Positions 1 to 7,564 of a stretch of 50,079 nucleotides of DNA are shown in pieces. The stretch is taken from contig JAFGSB010000130.1 of the NCBI GenBank assembly GCA_016934825.1, positions 1 to 50,079 on the forward strand. The letters are read 5' to 3'. This stretch comes from Candidatus Zhuqueibacterota bacterium. Its GTDB lineage: Bacteria; Zhuqueibacterota; Zhuqueibacteria; Residuimicrobiales; Krinioviventaceae. The notes under the pieces are model-generated. The model saw only the letters and a list, made by a program, of their open reading frames with translations. It ran no database searches and was not told where the DNA came from. A program made the translations under genes and the position numbers. Position 1 is the stretch's first letter. The number at the start of each line of letters is the position of its first letter.

Positions 1-10
1 ATATAGAATT

Positions 11-265
11 CATAAAGACCTATCGATGGATTGTTACAATCGTCCCAATCATACTAATCACATAAATCAAGGGTCAAGTGTAAAAGACATAAAGACCTAT
101 TAAGGGATTGAGACCTTATATCATCAGCGTAGGCAGAACTGGAGGCTTTAAATTTTTTCGTGTAAATGACATGAAGACCTATTGATGGATTGTGACAATC
201 ATCCCAATCCTATTAATCTTATAAATCAAGGGTCAAGTGTAAAAGGCATAAAGACCTAATAAGGA
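11..265. repeat. Degenerate tandem repeat array, about 80-bp period
   Basis: A motif reading CATAAAGACCTAT recurs at about 11, 88, 170 and 247 (spacings 77, 82, 77). The larger unit 11-106 matches 170-265 at a constant offset of 159 with no gaps and scattered substitutions. Alternate units are the more alike, so the array probably grew by duplication of a two-unit block. No coding potential is seen. It may continue left of the window. Function unknown. Confidence 0.8.
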
Positions 266-436
266 AGGAATTGATCTTTATTAGAAGTGTTATTTGGAAG
301 GATGTGCTAAAATTTATCAGGGATCATCAATATAATAATTACGGTTGTTTTTTATATTTAATAATTAAGGGGATAGTACATAATGAAGTCTTTCATCTTT
401 ATTAATGCTTTTATCATCAAACCTATAAATACGACA

Positions 437-443
437 TTATCAA
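437..443. repeat. Left copy of IS21 target-site duplication
   Basis: TTATCAA immediately precedes the element's TGT end and is repeated at 3023-3029 just after the ACA end. Seven bp lies in the 4-8 bp range known for IS21-family insertions. Confidence 0.85.
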
Positions 444-500
444 TGTCATCGGGTACTTTAAAACCGGCCAGAGGTGGGCACTTTAAAAGCGGCCACCAGG
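444..500. repeat. IS21 left terminal inverted repeat region
   Basis: Two tandem related blocks (CTTTAAAACCGGCC and CTTTAAAAGCGGCC) lie here. The stretch aligns with the reverse complement of 2966-3022 over its whole length with about one third mismatches. Confidence 0.8.
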
Positions 501-524
501 ATGAACTGAATTTTAACTTTTTTT

Positions 525-1286
525 CTATTCTTTTACAACCTTTTTTTTGTTTGACTGAGAATTTGAAACTGATTTCAATCTGTAACTTCTCCCTGTTATA
601 GTAATCAAGTGAATGTTATGCATAAAGCGATCCAGAATAGCTGATGTTGCAGCATTATCACCGAGGATTTTTCCCCAATCTTCTATGGGCCTGTTAGTTG
701 CTATTATTGTACTACCGTTATTATATCGTCTATGAAAAATTTCCAATAAATCTTCGGCAGCGTTAGGAGGTAATTTCCTCATACCAAATTCATCGATAAT
801 TAAAAGATTTGGTTTGATAAATTGCTGGACAAGTTCCTTACGGGAACCAAGGGTCTGTGCTTCCGCAAATTCTTCTGCCAAATCGAATACAGAACGATAC
901 AATACCGTATAGCCATTATGAATGGCAGAGATACCAATGGCAACACCCAGGTGGGTTTTGCCGACGCCAGGAGGTCCTAATAACAACACACTTTCAGCTT
1001 TGTGAATAAATCGAGAGGAACATAACTCCAGAATGACTTTTTTGTTAATAGATGGATTGAAATTAAAATTAAAGGTATCCAAAGTTTTCAACATTGGAAA
1101 GCGAGCGGCTTTTAATCGTCGATTGAGTAAACGTTCCCGTCGTTTTTCCAGTTCGTCACTGATCAATAATGCCAGAAAATCAAGGTGCGGCAGTTCATTG
1201 GCTCTTGCTTCCTGTAATCGTATTGGCAAGGCCAAAGCCATGGCCGAAAGTCTGATCGATTTGAGTTGATATTGTAGTTGTTCCAT
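525..1286 (-). CDS. istB: IS21-family transposition helper ATPase IstB
   Basis: This 253-residue AAA+ protein is the target-selection and remodelling partner of the IstA transposase; it binds DNA as an ATP-dependent oligomer. Walker A is visible as GPPGVGKTH near residue 105 and Walker B as LLIIDEFG near residue 160. A sensor-type ATNRP follows, and the N-terminal region is the helical IstB-specific part. Length is normal for the family (about 245-260). It starts 14 bp after istA ends, so the two are translationally linked. Nothing looks broken. It lies entirely inside the inverted repeats. Confidence 0.95.
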   Translation of the reverse strand: MEQLQYQLKSIRLSAMALALPIRLQEARANELPHLDFLALLISDELEKRRERLLNRRLKAARFPMLKTLDTFNFNFNPSINKKVILELCSSRFIHKAESVLLLGPPGVGKTHLGVAIGISAIHNGYTVLYRSVFDLAEEFAEAQTLGSRKELVQQFIKPNLLIIDEFGMRKLPPNAAEDLLEIFHRRYNNGSTIIATNRPIEDWGKILGDNAATSAILDRFMHNIHLITITGRSYRLKSVSNSQSNKKKVVKE

Positions 1287-1300
1287 TTTTTGCTCCCATT

Positions 1301-2908
1301 TTAAAGACTGTTAAAATTTTGTAGTCGTTCAAAATAATTCTGATACTCTTTCGGATTTCGAATAAGATCGTGATTTTGTAATAGCTCTAATTGACTATCA
1401 ACTTGTTTTTCCGGATCATTTTGATTCTCGCATAACAGTTTAACGGTATGGAATCGGCACGAGCCCAGTACAACAGCTTGTGCGCAAGCCAAATTTATAG
1501 CCTCGGTAGTGTATTTATGATTTAACCTTAAAACGCCCTGGATGGCGCGAAACCCAAGTTGGTTACGTTCTTTGATAACTTTTAAAGCCCACAATTTACA
1601 GTGCCTGCCAATTTCACTGCACCAGTTTAACAGTCTGGTTTTGTATTCTTCTGTGGTTAAACAAAATTGCTCAGGTATATGTTTTTTGTTTGTTTGAAAG
1701 TAACCGGCCTGAATAGTGCGATGGAATGCAACAAGTTCATTTTTATCAAAGGCTTTAACCCATTTACAGTTAAAATGCACATCAAGTTGCTTGCCCACCA
1801 AACGATGGGGAACCGAATAATAGGCTCTGTTTACCTCAATATGACCATCGTTGTGTACTTTACGTGATCCGATCTTGAAAAATTGAAAATATTCTTTTGG
1901 TAAAGGCTTGAGTGCCTGCTTTTCTTCATTTATAAAAACAGCCCAGACTTGCCTTTTCATGGTACCATGGATTCTTGTGCGGGCCCAGCGTTTATTCCAG
2001 AATCTTAGATGATCATTTTGTTCTTTGATAGAATTAAACTTTAATCCTTTTAAAGCGTTGTCTTTGGTATACCCTACACCCGATTCTGTTTTTCCTTTAT
2101 GTTCAGGTTTTCGGGGCAAACAGGGTAGTATTGAAAAATTGTAATGTTTGGCAAAAGCTGTGAATAAAGGATTAAGTTCAGGCTCGAAAAGATTAACCTC
2201 CAATACCGCTGATTTGAGGTTATCGACTCGAACGATTGCCGGAACGCCGCCAAACGCTTCAAAGGCGTGTTCATGACATTGAATAAAGGTTTCAACATCC
2301 TGTGTCCAAACACATTCTTCGTAGGAATGCCTGGAATGAGAAAGGACCATTTTGAAAAACCAGGGCCTGACATATCGGCCATTTTTCAATGTCGGAGCTC
2401 CCTTTCCAAAGTCAACTTGAGCTTCCTCGCCAGGGTTGCAATGCATTCGGGCGAATACCTTTGGATTTTTCTTTTTTAGTTTGCGAACATACCTTTTGAT
2501 ACAGTCATAACCGTGCTCAAACTCGTGCTCACAAACAAGATCCTGGTAGATTCGTTGCGCGGAAAGACCTAATGCGAGTTTATCACGAATAATGTTGTCA
2601 TATGGTAACGCTTTACTGATACGGGTGGGTTTGACGGTATTGGAAGGCAGGGTTAAAGTAGTATTGGATTCATCTTTCGTATTTTCAGTCGGTGGGCACT
2701 TTGGCCGGTTTTCAGAACCAAATGTATTTAACTCGGTGGGCATATTGGCCGCTTTTGAATTGTCATGGTATCTGGGATGGTTGGGGTCGTATTTTGAAAC
2801 GGTTTCATGACGTATTCCCGTCTCTTTTTCAATTCTGCGATAGGACCATCCCAACTTTAATAACTGTTTTATAAGAGTTTGTCTTTCCATTTTCAGTGTG
2901 TTTGCCAT
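1301..2908 (-). CDS. istA: IS21-family transposase IstA (DDE)
   Basis: This 535-residue transposase catalyses strand transfer of the element. The N-terminus carries a helix-turn-helix (LLKLGWSYRRIEKETG) that should bind the terminal repeats. The rve-type catalytic core shows D in AQVDFGKG, D in VRVDNLK and E in KGKTESGVG, the expected DDE spacing. A C-terminal beta-barrel-like region follows. Between the HTH and the core lies a low-complexity stretch, roughly residues 50-85, whose DNA resembles the terminal repeats (see findings). Length fits the family (about 500-550). The start ATG at 2908 is 114 bp inside the right end. Confidence 0.95.
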   Translation of the reverse strand: MANTLKMERQTLIKQLLKLGWSYRRIEKETGIRHETVSKYDPNHPRYHDNSKAANMPTELNTFGSENRPKCPPTENTKDESNTTLTLPSNTVKPTRISKALPYDNIIRDKLALGLSAQRIYQDLVCEHEFEHGYDCIKRYVRKLKKKNPKVFARMHCNPGEEAQVDFGKGAPTLKNGRYVRPWFFKMVLSHSRHSYEECVWTQDVETFIQCHEHAFEAFGGVPAIVRVDNLKSAVLEVNLFEPELNPLFTAFAKHYNFSILPCLPRKPEHKGKTESGVGYTKDNALKGLKFNSIKEQNDHLRFWNKRWARTRIHGTMKRQVWAVFINEEKQALKPLPKEYFQFFKIGSRKVHNDGHIEVNRAYYSVPHRLVGKQLDVHFNCKWVKAFDKNELVAFHRTIQAGYFQTNKKHIPEQFCLTTEEYKTRLLNWCSEIGRHCKLWALKVIKERNQLGFRAIQGVLRLNHKYTTEAINLACAQAVVLGSCRFHTVKLLCENQNDPEKQVDSQLELLQNHDLIRNPKEYQNYFERLQNFNSL

Positions 2909-2965
2909 TTCTCTTCCTCCATTGTTCTGGAGGAAGTTTATTAAAATTTAACATTTTTATCACCC

Positions 2966-3022
2966 TGAAAATGGCCGCTTTTAATCTGCCCATTGGTGGC
3001 CGCTTTTGTGTGCCCGCTAACA
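2966..3022. repeat. IS21 right terminal inverted repeat region
   Basis: Two GGCCGCTTTT blocks about 30 bp apart mirror the two blocks of the left end. The terminal ACA at 3020-3022 is the complement of the TGT at 444-446. This end lies upstream of istA, so it probably also holds its promoter. Confidence 0.8.
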
Positions 3023-3029
3023 TTATCAA
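3023..3029. repeat. Right copy of IS21 target-site duplication
   Basis: TTATCAA directly follows the ACA end of the element and matches 437-443 exactly. Removing the element and one copy rejoins 443 to 3030 and restores the pre-insertion sequence. Confidence 0.85.
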
Positions 3030-3223
3030 TCGGGATAAATATATTTTAGAAGAGATTAAGTATTTGGTGTGAGATAATGATATTTTCCAGGTGGCAGTTA
3101 GGTGGCAGATACTGGTGTGAACAATTATGAAAAAATATGAAAAGTAATGAAAAAACAATGAGTTACGTTTTGGCTTCTCATTTTTGATATTGTCTATTGT
3201 TTTTATTGAGTTTGGGTTGATTT

Positions 3224-3270
3224 CCCGCGGGTTTGAAGCCCGCGGGCGCCACCAGGTCGCCATGCATTCC
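3224..3270 (-). pseudogene. Candidate 5' half of a selenocysteine tRNA (truncated)
   Basis: Read on the minus strand from 3270, the sequence begins GGAATGCA (an 8-nt acceptor strand, as in tRNA-Sec) and continues with a D-arm-like GGCGACC-TGGT-GGCGCC (6 pairs with one bulged A). It then shows a GC-rich anticodon stem closing the loop CTTCAAA at 3232-3238, giving anticodon UCA. The loop and stem are characteristic of bacterial tRNA-Sec. No variable arm, T arm or matching TGCATTCC 3' acceptor strand follows; the sequence becomes AT-rich at once. It could be an integration scar, a decayed gene, or a chance GC-rich hairpin. Confidence 0.35.
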
Positions 3271-3485
3271 CGTATACCAAATATAACAACAAAAAAAACA
3301 AATAAAAAGCAGAAATTCGTATTTAAAAAAATTTGAATTATTGATTTGAATTATTTTAAATGATAAAAAAAAAATAATTTTTTGTTTTGGTAATTTAGTT
3401 TTCAATGAAACAAAAAATCACGGAGATTATTTTTACGAAATCATGGTCAATATTACAAAACCTCAATTTTGATGAAAATATCAAC

Positions 3486-3590
3486 AATCAGTATTTAAAA
3501 ATTCAACAATTACACAGATCAAGTATTATTAATAATTTAACATAGTTTTTAAAAATATACTGTAATCAGTGTTTATGTTTTCAACATTTA
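3486..3590. promoter_or_regulatory. Pair of imperfect 27-bp direct repeats upstream of sigma-54 promoter
   Basis: 3486-3512 and 3564-3590 share AATCAGT-N-TTTA-N4-TTCAACA-N-TTA (21 of 27 positions). The region is very AT-rich, so part of the match is expected by chance. They lie roughly 140-245 bp upstream of the predicted start site, the usual distance for activator sites of sigma-54 promoters. Assignment as sites for the activator encoded at 10325 is inference. Confidence 0.3.
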
Positions 3591-3705
3591 TGATTATTTT
3601 TATGTATAAAAATTCAATTTACGGTTTCTGGTATTCGATTTTTATTTTACATAAAAACAATAACATAAGTCGTTTCAATATTTGAATATTTGAATGTTTG
3701 ATTTT

Positions 3706-3722
3706 TGGCTCAATGGTTGCAT
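3706..3722 (+). promoter_or_regulatory. Sigma-54 (-24/-12) promoter
   Basis: TGGCTCAATGGTTGCAT matches the consensus TGGCAC-N5-TTGCA, with GG at 3707-3708 and GC at 3719-3720, the obligatory 12-bp register. Transcription would start near 3732, about 35 bp before the first gene. The operon it serves itself encodes a sigma-54-dependent activator, which supports the call. Confidence 0.75.
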
Positions 3723-3766
3723 TAAGTTAAGCAGAAATTAGATTTTTATTAATTAGGAGAAAAAAA

Positions 3767-4393
3767 ATGGTTGTCTTAATAGTCGTATTAATGTTTGTTA
3801 TTTTCATAGGGATCGGCTTAATCAGAGAATACTCATTAAAAAAGAAATCCTCTGAAGCTGAGTCCACTATTGAGAATTTTGGAACTGAACTTGCTTCCGA
3901 AGTTTTTGTTCATCCAAGCCATACTTTTGCCAAAGTCGGATCTGACGGCGTGGTTATGGTCGGTATGGATGAGTTTGCTCGCCGGGTTTTTGGTTTTGTC
4001 AATCCGATTGATTTACCGGTTGAGGGCAAAAAAGTCAAACAGGGTGATAAAGCCTGGAGTATCGTTTTCCGGTCCAAGAAAATTGAACAAATCATTCCTG
4101 TCGACGGTGATGTCATTCAGGTCAATAAAGATCCGCTCAGCTTAAACGACTGGATATTAAAAATTAAACCGACTCATCTTAAAGAAAATATTAAAAATTT
4201 ATTGCCGACATCATTCATTGCCGACTGTTTTAAAGAGATCAAAGAAAAGTATGTAAAAAATCATTCCCAAAAATTTGCCTATACGCTGGCATACACCTTG
4301 CAAGACGGCGGTGATTTGATTGAAGGATTCAGCGAATACTTTTCCGATTCTCAATGGAACGAATTTTATAACAAATATTTTCAACACAAATAA
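3767..4393 (+). CDS. Membrane-anchored GcvH-like (lipoyl/biotinyl-fold) protein 1
   Basis: This 208-residue protein has one N-terminal membrane helix (residues 1-19), a linker, a GcvH-like barrel at about 50-140 and a C-terminal extension holding QDGG (179-182). The barrel is recognisable by GKKVKQGDK, PVDGDVIQVN and DWILKIKP, which mirror the H-protein pattern. At the position of the lipoylated lysine (eight residues before P111) there is S103; K104 and K105 are adjacent, so modification is doubtful. Known H-proteins carry aminomethyl groups; here the setting is a membrane redox operon and no glycine-cleavage genes are near. Its role is unknown; a carrier or scaffold of the neighbouring complex is a guess. 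It is the first gene behind a sigma-54 promoter. Confidence 0.8.
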   Translation: MVVLIVVLMFVIFIGIGLIREYSLKKKSSEAESTIENFGTELASEVFVHPSHTFAKVGSDGVVMVGMDEFARRVFGFVNPIDLPVEGKKVKQGDKAWSIVFRSKKIEQIIPVDGDVIQVNKDPLSLNDWILKIKPTHLKENIKNLLPTSFIADCFKEIKEKYVKNHSQKFAYTLAYTLQDGGDLIEGFSEYFSDSQWNEFYNKYFQHK

Positions 4394-4416
4394 GTAAATA
4401 TGGAAAGGGTAAAAAA

Positions 4417-5127
4417 ATGGTTGTCCTCTTTATAGTTAGTATGATTCTTGTGTGTATCATTGCAGATTATTTTGTACAGCGCAGACAGACGCGGTTAGCG
4501 GAAAATGTATCGACTGAAAAAATCACGGAAAAACCCCTTTCGGTACTTAACAATAATCCAGATTTTAATCTGCCTGAAGGTGTATTTGTCAGTTTGGGGC
4601 ATTTATGGAATCTGTTATTACCCAGCGGAAAATTTAAAATCGGGATCGATCAATTTGTTACCAAAACACTTGGTCCTGTTGACAAAATCACCCTGGCGCA
4701 ACAGGGACAAAAAGTTGAAAAAGGTGATACTCTTATCACTCTTTCACAGGGTGATAAAGTATTAACATTTAAATCACCTGTGAACGGAATCATCGAATAT
4801 GTTAATCAGGAATTGCTGGATAATCCAAAATACCTAAAATCCAGCTCATTGAATAAAGCCTGGGCGTTGGAAATCAAACCTCAAAATGTATTGCAATATA
4901 TAAAATCAATGTACATTGCGGATATAGCCCGGGAGTGGATGATGAGTGAAATGAAGCGGTTAAAAGAGTTTTTGAACCAGGTTGCCGCTCAGAATGAACT
5001 CGTACCTATGGCCCAGGACGGTGGTTTGCCGATTGAAGGCGTGATGCAAAAAATGGATAAAGATGCATGGAACATGTTTGAAAGTGAATTTCTTTCACAA
5101 TCTGGTCTGAAAGTAGAAGGGAGTTGA
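4417..5127 (+). CDS. Membrane-anchored GcvH-like protein 2
   Basis: This 236-residue paralogue of the preceding gene has the same layout: an N-terminal helix starting MVVL, linker, GcvH-like barrel (about 55-155) and a C-terminal tail with QDGG followed by a helical end. Barrel landmarks are GQKVEKGDTL, PVNGIIEYVN and WALEIKP. At the lipoyl-lysine position (eight before P121) there is D113, with K114 next to it. It lies 23 bp after paralogue 1 and ends just ahead of the ferredoxin gene, so it is translated from the same message. Conservation of the C-terminal tail, which ordinary GcvH lacks, suggests a dedicated interaction surface. Confidence 0.8.
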   Translation: MVVLFIVSMILVCIIADYFVQRRQTRLAENVSTEKITEKPLSVLNNNPDFNLPEGVFVSLGHLWNLLLPSGKFKIGIDQFVTKTLGPVDKITLAQQGQKVEKGDTLITLSQGDKVLTFKSPVNGIIEYVNQELLDNPKYLKSSSLNKAWALEIKPQNVLQYIKSMYIADIAREWMMSEMKRLKEFLNQVAAQNELVPMAQDGGLPIEGVMQKMDKDAWNMFESEFLSQSGLKVEGS

Positions 5128-5132
5128 ATTCT

Positions 5133-5894
5133 ATGAACGCTGCTATTCTTAACGATATGACAAAATGTATTGGCTGTAAAGCCTGTACTCTGGCCTGTAA
5201 AGAGATCAATGGTTTGCCGAAAGATGCTCCTTCTGATGTTCTTTCATCCAAATCATGGACGGCCATTGAACAGAAAAAGGGGATCAACATCAAACGGCAA
5301 TGTATGCATTGTAACGAACCGGCCTGTGTATCGGCCTGCCCGGTTGGCGCATTGACCAAAACAGAAACCGGCGCGGTAACCTATGATGCAAAAAAATGTA
5401 TGGGCTGCCGTTATTGTTTAATTTCATGTCCTTTCAGTTTACCGACTTATGAATGGGATAAACCATTGCCCAAAGTTACAAAATGTATATTATGTTATGA
5501 TAATGCCCTGAAAAAAGGGGAACAACCGGCCTGTACGAGAGTCTGCCCGACAGGTGCGACAAAATTCGGCGACCGGGACGAACTTATACAGGAAGCGAAA
5601 GACCGTATTGCTAAAAATCCCGATAGATATGTAAATCACATTTATGGTTTAACCGAAGCCGGCGGCACGTCTGTTATATATTTGTCGTCCGTACCTTTCG
5701 CCGAACTGGGTTTTCCGGTTGATCGTCAGGATGAAGCCTATCCAAAACTGACATGGAAAGTATTATCACAAATCCCGAATATTGTCAGTACCAGCGGGAT
5801 ATTATTATTGGGAACCTGGTGGATTATTAACCGCCGGATCAAACTCGAAAACAATGAAAATAATAGTGATGATGAAAGTGTCATAAATTCATAG
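5133..5894 (+). CDS. HybA/NrfC-like 4Fe-4S electron-transfer protein with C-terminal membrane anchor
   Basis: This 253-residue polyferredoxin should pass electrons to or from the HybB-like subunit encoded next. Four Cys clusters are visible: CIGCKACTLAC (C12-C22), CMHCNEPACVSACP, CMGCRYCLISCP and CILCYDN with CTRVCP, the four-cubane pattern of the DMSO-reductase/hydrogenase beta-subunit family. One helix near residues 210-230 (IVSTSGILLLGTWWII) anchors it. Unlike HybA it has no Tat signal. I chose ATG 5133, 9 nt after GAAGGGAG, over the upstream TTG at 5124, which overlaps the previous stop. No catalytic molybdopterin or hydrogenase subunit is encoded nearby. Confidence 0.9.
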   Translation: MNAAILNDMTKCIGCKACTLACKEINGLPKDAPSDVLSSKSWTAIEQKKGINIKRQCMHCNEPACVSACPVGALTKTETGAVTYDAKKCMGCRYCLISCPFSLPTYEWDKPLPKVTKCILCYDNALKKGEQPACTRVCPTGATKFGDRDELIQEAKDRIAKNPDRYVNHIYGLTEAGGTSVIYLSSVPFAELGFPVDRQDEAYPKLTWKVLSQIPNIVSTSGILLLGTWWIINRRIKLENNENNSDDESVINS

Positions 5895-5948
5895 ATTTAA
5901 TTAATTCTCACGAATAAAGAACAAGTAAAATGAAAAACAGGATATAAA

Positions 5949-7520
5949 ATGAAAGAGATCAAACTACCGAAAATTACATTCTGGCGAGCAGTGCTGGTCA
6001 TAATCTGGACTATGGGTTTATACGCTACCATAATTCGTTTTACTAAAGGACTGGGCGCGGCAACCAACCTTTCCGATCAATTTCCATGGGGTATCTGGAT
6101 CGGATTTGATATTTTAGTCGGTGTCGGTCTTGCCGCCGGAGGATTTGTCATTACTGCTATTGTTTATATATTTAATATTAAAGACTTTAAATCTATTTCA
6201 CGTCCGACCGTTCTGACTGCGTTTCTTGGTTATCTGCTGGTCATCGGCGCGTTACTATTCGATCTGGGCCTGCCGTATAATGTCTGGCATCCGATTATCA
6301 TGTGGAATCCTCATTCCGTTATGTTTGAGGTCGGCTGGTGTGTTATGTTGTATACTACCGTGCTGTTCCTGGAATTTTCACCACTGGTACTTGAAAGATT
6401 CGGATTTAAAAAACCGCTTGCATTTATGCGATCGATCATATTACCCCTGGTGATATTGGGCGTTTTATTTTCCACATTACATCAGTCTTCACTCGGAACA
6501 TTATATGTCATCGTGCCCGACAAATTACATCCGTTATGGTACACCGGTATGCTGCCGCTGTTGTTTTTTATCTCCGCGATAGGCGGCGGACTGGCTATGG
6601 TGATTTTCGAGTCGTACACAAGTTCCCGCGCTTTTGGCAAAGAACTGGAATTCTCCGTTCTGGCGCAGCTCGGCAGGATACTTGTTGTCGTATTGTTTCT
6701 GTTGCTTTTTATTCGTTATAAAACCCTGTCGGCTAATCATGCGCTGCAATATATTTTTGACGGATCAAAGGAGAGTATTTATTTTCTGGTTGAAATTTTA
6801 ATCGGGATCATCATTCCCATAATATTATTTTTAATTCCCAGAATTCGGAATAATAAAGCGGGATTGTTCCTTGGCTCGGTATTTGTTCTCATCGGTTTTA
6901 TAATGAACCGTTTAAATGTCAGTATTACCGGAATGGCCCGTTCGTCAGGAGTCAATTATTTCCCGACCTGGATGGAAATCGCAATAACAGCTTCAATAGT
7001 GTCCGCAGGTTTTGTAATTTTCAGATATGCCAGCAAGTATTTACCCGTATTCCCTGAACATAAACCCGCAGCCGGAAAGGTCGAGGCGCCGCTTATTGCC
7101 GCCGGCCGATCCGGATCAAGAGTTATTTGGGTGTTGGGTTCGTTATTATTAATCGTATCCGTCGGGCTGGCGCTTGAATTTTCCAGCATTCCCAAAACTG
7201 CGGATGTACCTGAAGAACAAATTGAATCAATTAACAAAGTCACTGCTACTGAACTTGAATTACCTGCTCCGATTGAATTCGAAAAAGGTGAAGATAGTCC
7301 AGGACTGGTTACTTTTACTCATGAAACGCATGTAGACCCGGATAATCCCAATTGTACGGGTTGTCATACAAGTATGTTTAAAATCAAACCTGAAAAAGCA
7401 GGCGCGGCCGGATCCGTAAATATGGAAAAACTTTACGAACAAGAACAATGTGGTAAATGTCATAATGGTAATGACAGTTTTAGTGTTGATGAATGTGAGT
7501 TTTGCCATTATGCGGAATAA
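5949..7520 (+). CDS. HybB/NrfD-like quinone-interacting membrane protein fused to triheme cytochrome c
   Basis: This 523-residue protein joins a ten-helix-type HybB/NrfD membrane domain (about 1-410) to a periplasmic tail with three CxxCH haem sites: CTGCH 469-473, CGKCH 501-505 and CEFCH 516-520. The start (KITFWRAVLVIIW and FPWGIWIGFD) is diagnostic for HybB. The tail, with FTHETH as candidate distal ligand, resembles c7-type triheme domains. NrfD-family proteins exchange electrons with (mena)quinone; the fused haems would connect the quinone site directly to periplasmic cytochromes. It sits 54 bp after the ferredoxin gene. Ordinary HybB is about 390 residues without haems, so the fusion is the notable feature. 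Confidence 0.9.
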   Translation: MKEIKLPKITFWRAVLVIIWTMGLYATIIRFTKGLGAATNLSDQFPWGIWIGFDILVGVGLAAGGFVITAIVYIFNIKDFKSISRPTVLTAFLGYLLVIGALLFDLGLPYNVWHPIIMWNPHSVMFEVGWCVMLYTTVLFLEFSPLVLERFGFKKPLAFMRSIILPLVILGVLFSTLHQSSLGTLYVIVPDKLHPLWYTGMLPLLFFISAIGGGLAMVIFESYTSSRAFGKELEFSVLAQLGRILVVVLFLLLFIRYKTLSANHALQYIFDGSKESIYFLVEILIGIIIPIILFLIPRIRNNKAGLFLGSVFVLIGFIMNRLNVSITGMARSSGVNYFPTWMEIAITASIVSAGFVIFRYASKYLPVFPEHKPAAGKVEAPLIAAGRSGSRVIWVLGSLLLIVSVGLALEFSSIPKTADVPEEQIESINKVTATELELPAPIEFEKGEDSPGLVTFTHETHVDPDNPNCTGCHTSMFKIKPEKAGAAGSVNMEKLYEQEQCGKCHNGNDSFSVDECEFCHYAE

Positions 7521-7564
7521 AAATCGTAAATTAAATTGAAATTAACGTTTTTATAGAGATAATT

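Larger units (their letters stand above)
444..3022 (-). mobile_element. Complete IS21-family insertion sequence
   Basis: The element runs from a 5' TGT at 444 to a 3' ACA at 3022 (2,579 bp) and carries istA and istB in the usual order on the minus strand. Its ends are imperfect inverted repeats, each with a second internal copy of an AAAAGCGGCC-type core, as expected for the multiple transposase sites of IS21 elements. It is flanked by the 7-bp direct repeat TTATCAA. Both genes are full length and the duplication is exact, so the copy looks recent and potentially active. Confidence 0.92.

Noticed and set aside
1-265. CRISPR array
   Set aside because: The repeats are degenerate and the intervals between them are themselves repeated, so there are no unique spacers; no cas genes are in the window.
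383-601. 72-residue ORF on the plus strand
   Set aside because: It crosses the left boundary of the IS21 element, so it is an insertion artefact. Without the element the frame ends after about 26 codons.
2829-3405. Two minus-strand ORFs of 144 and 75 residues
   Set aside because: One crosses the right end of the IS, both run through the tRNA-like hairpin and low-complexity AT-rich DNA, and neither has a ribosome site or recognisable protein.
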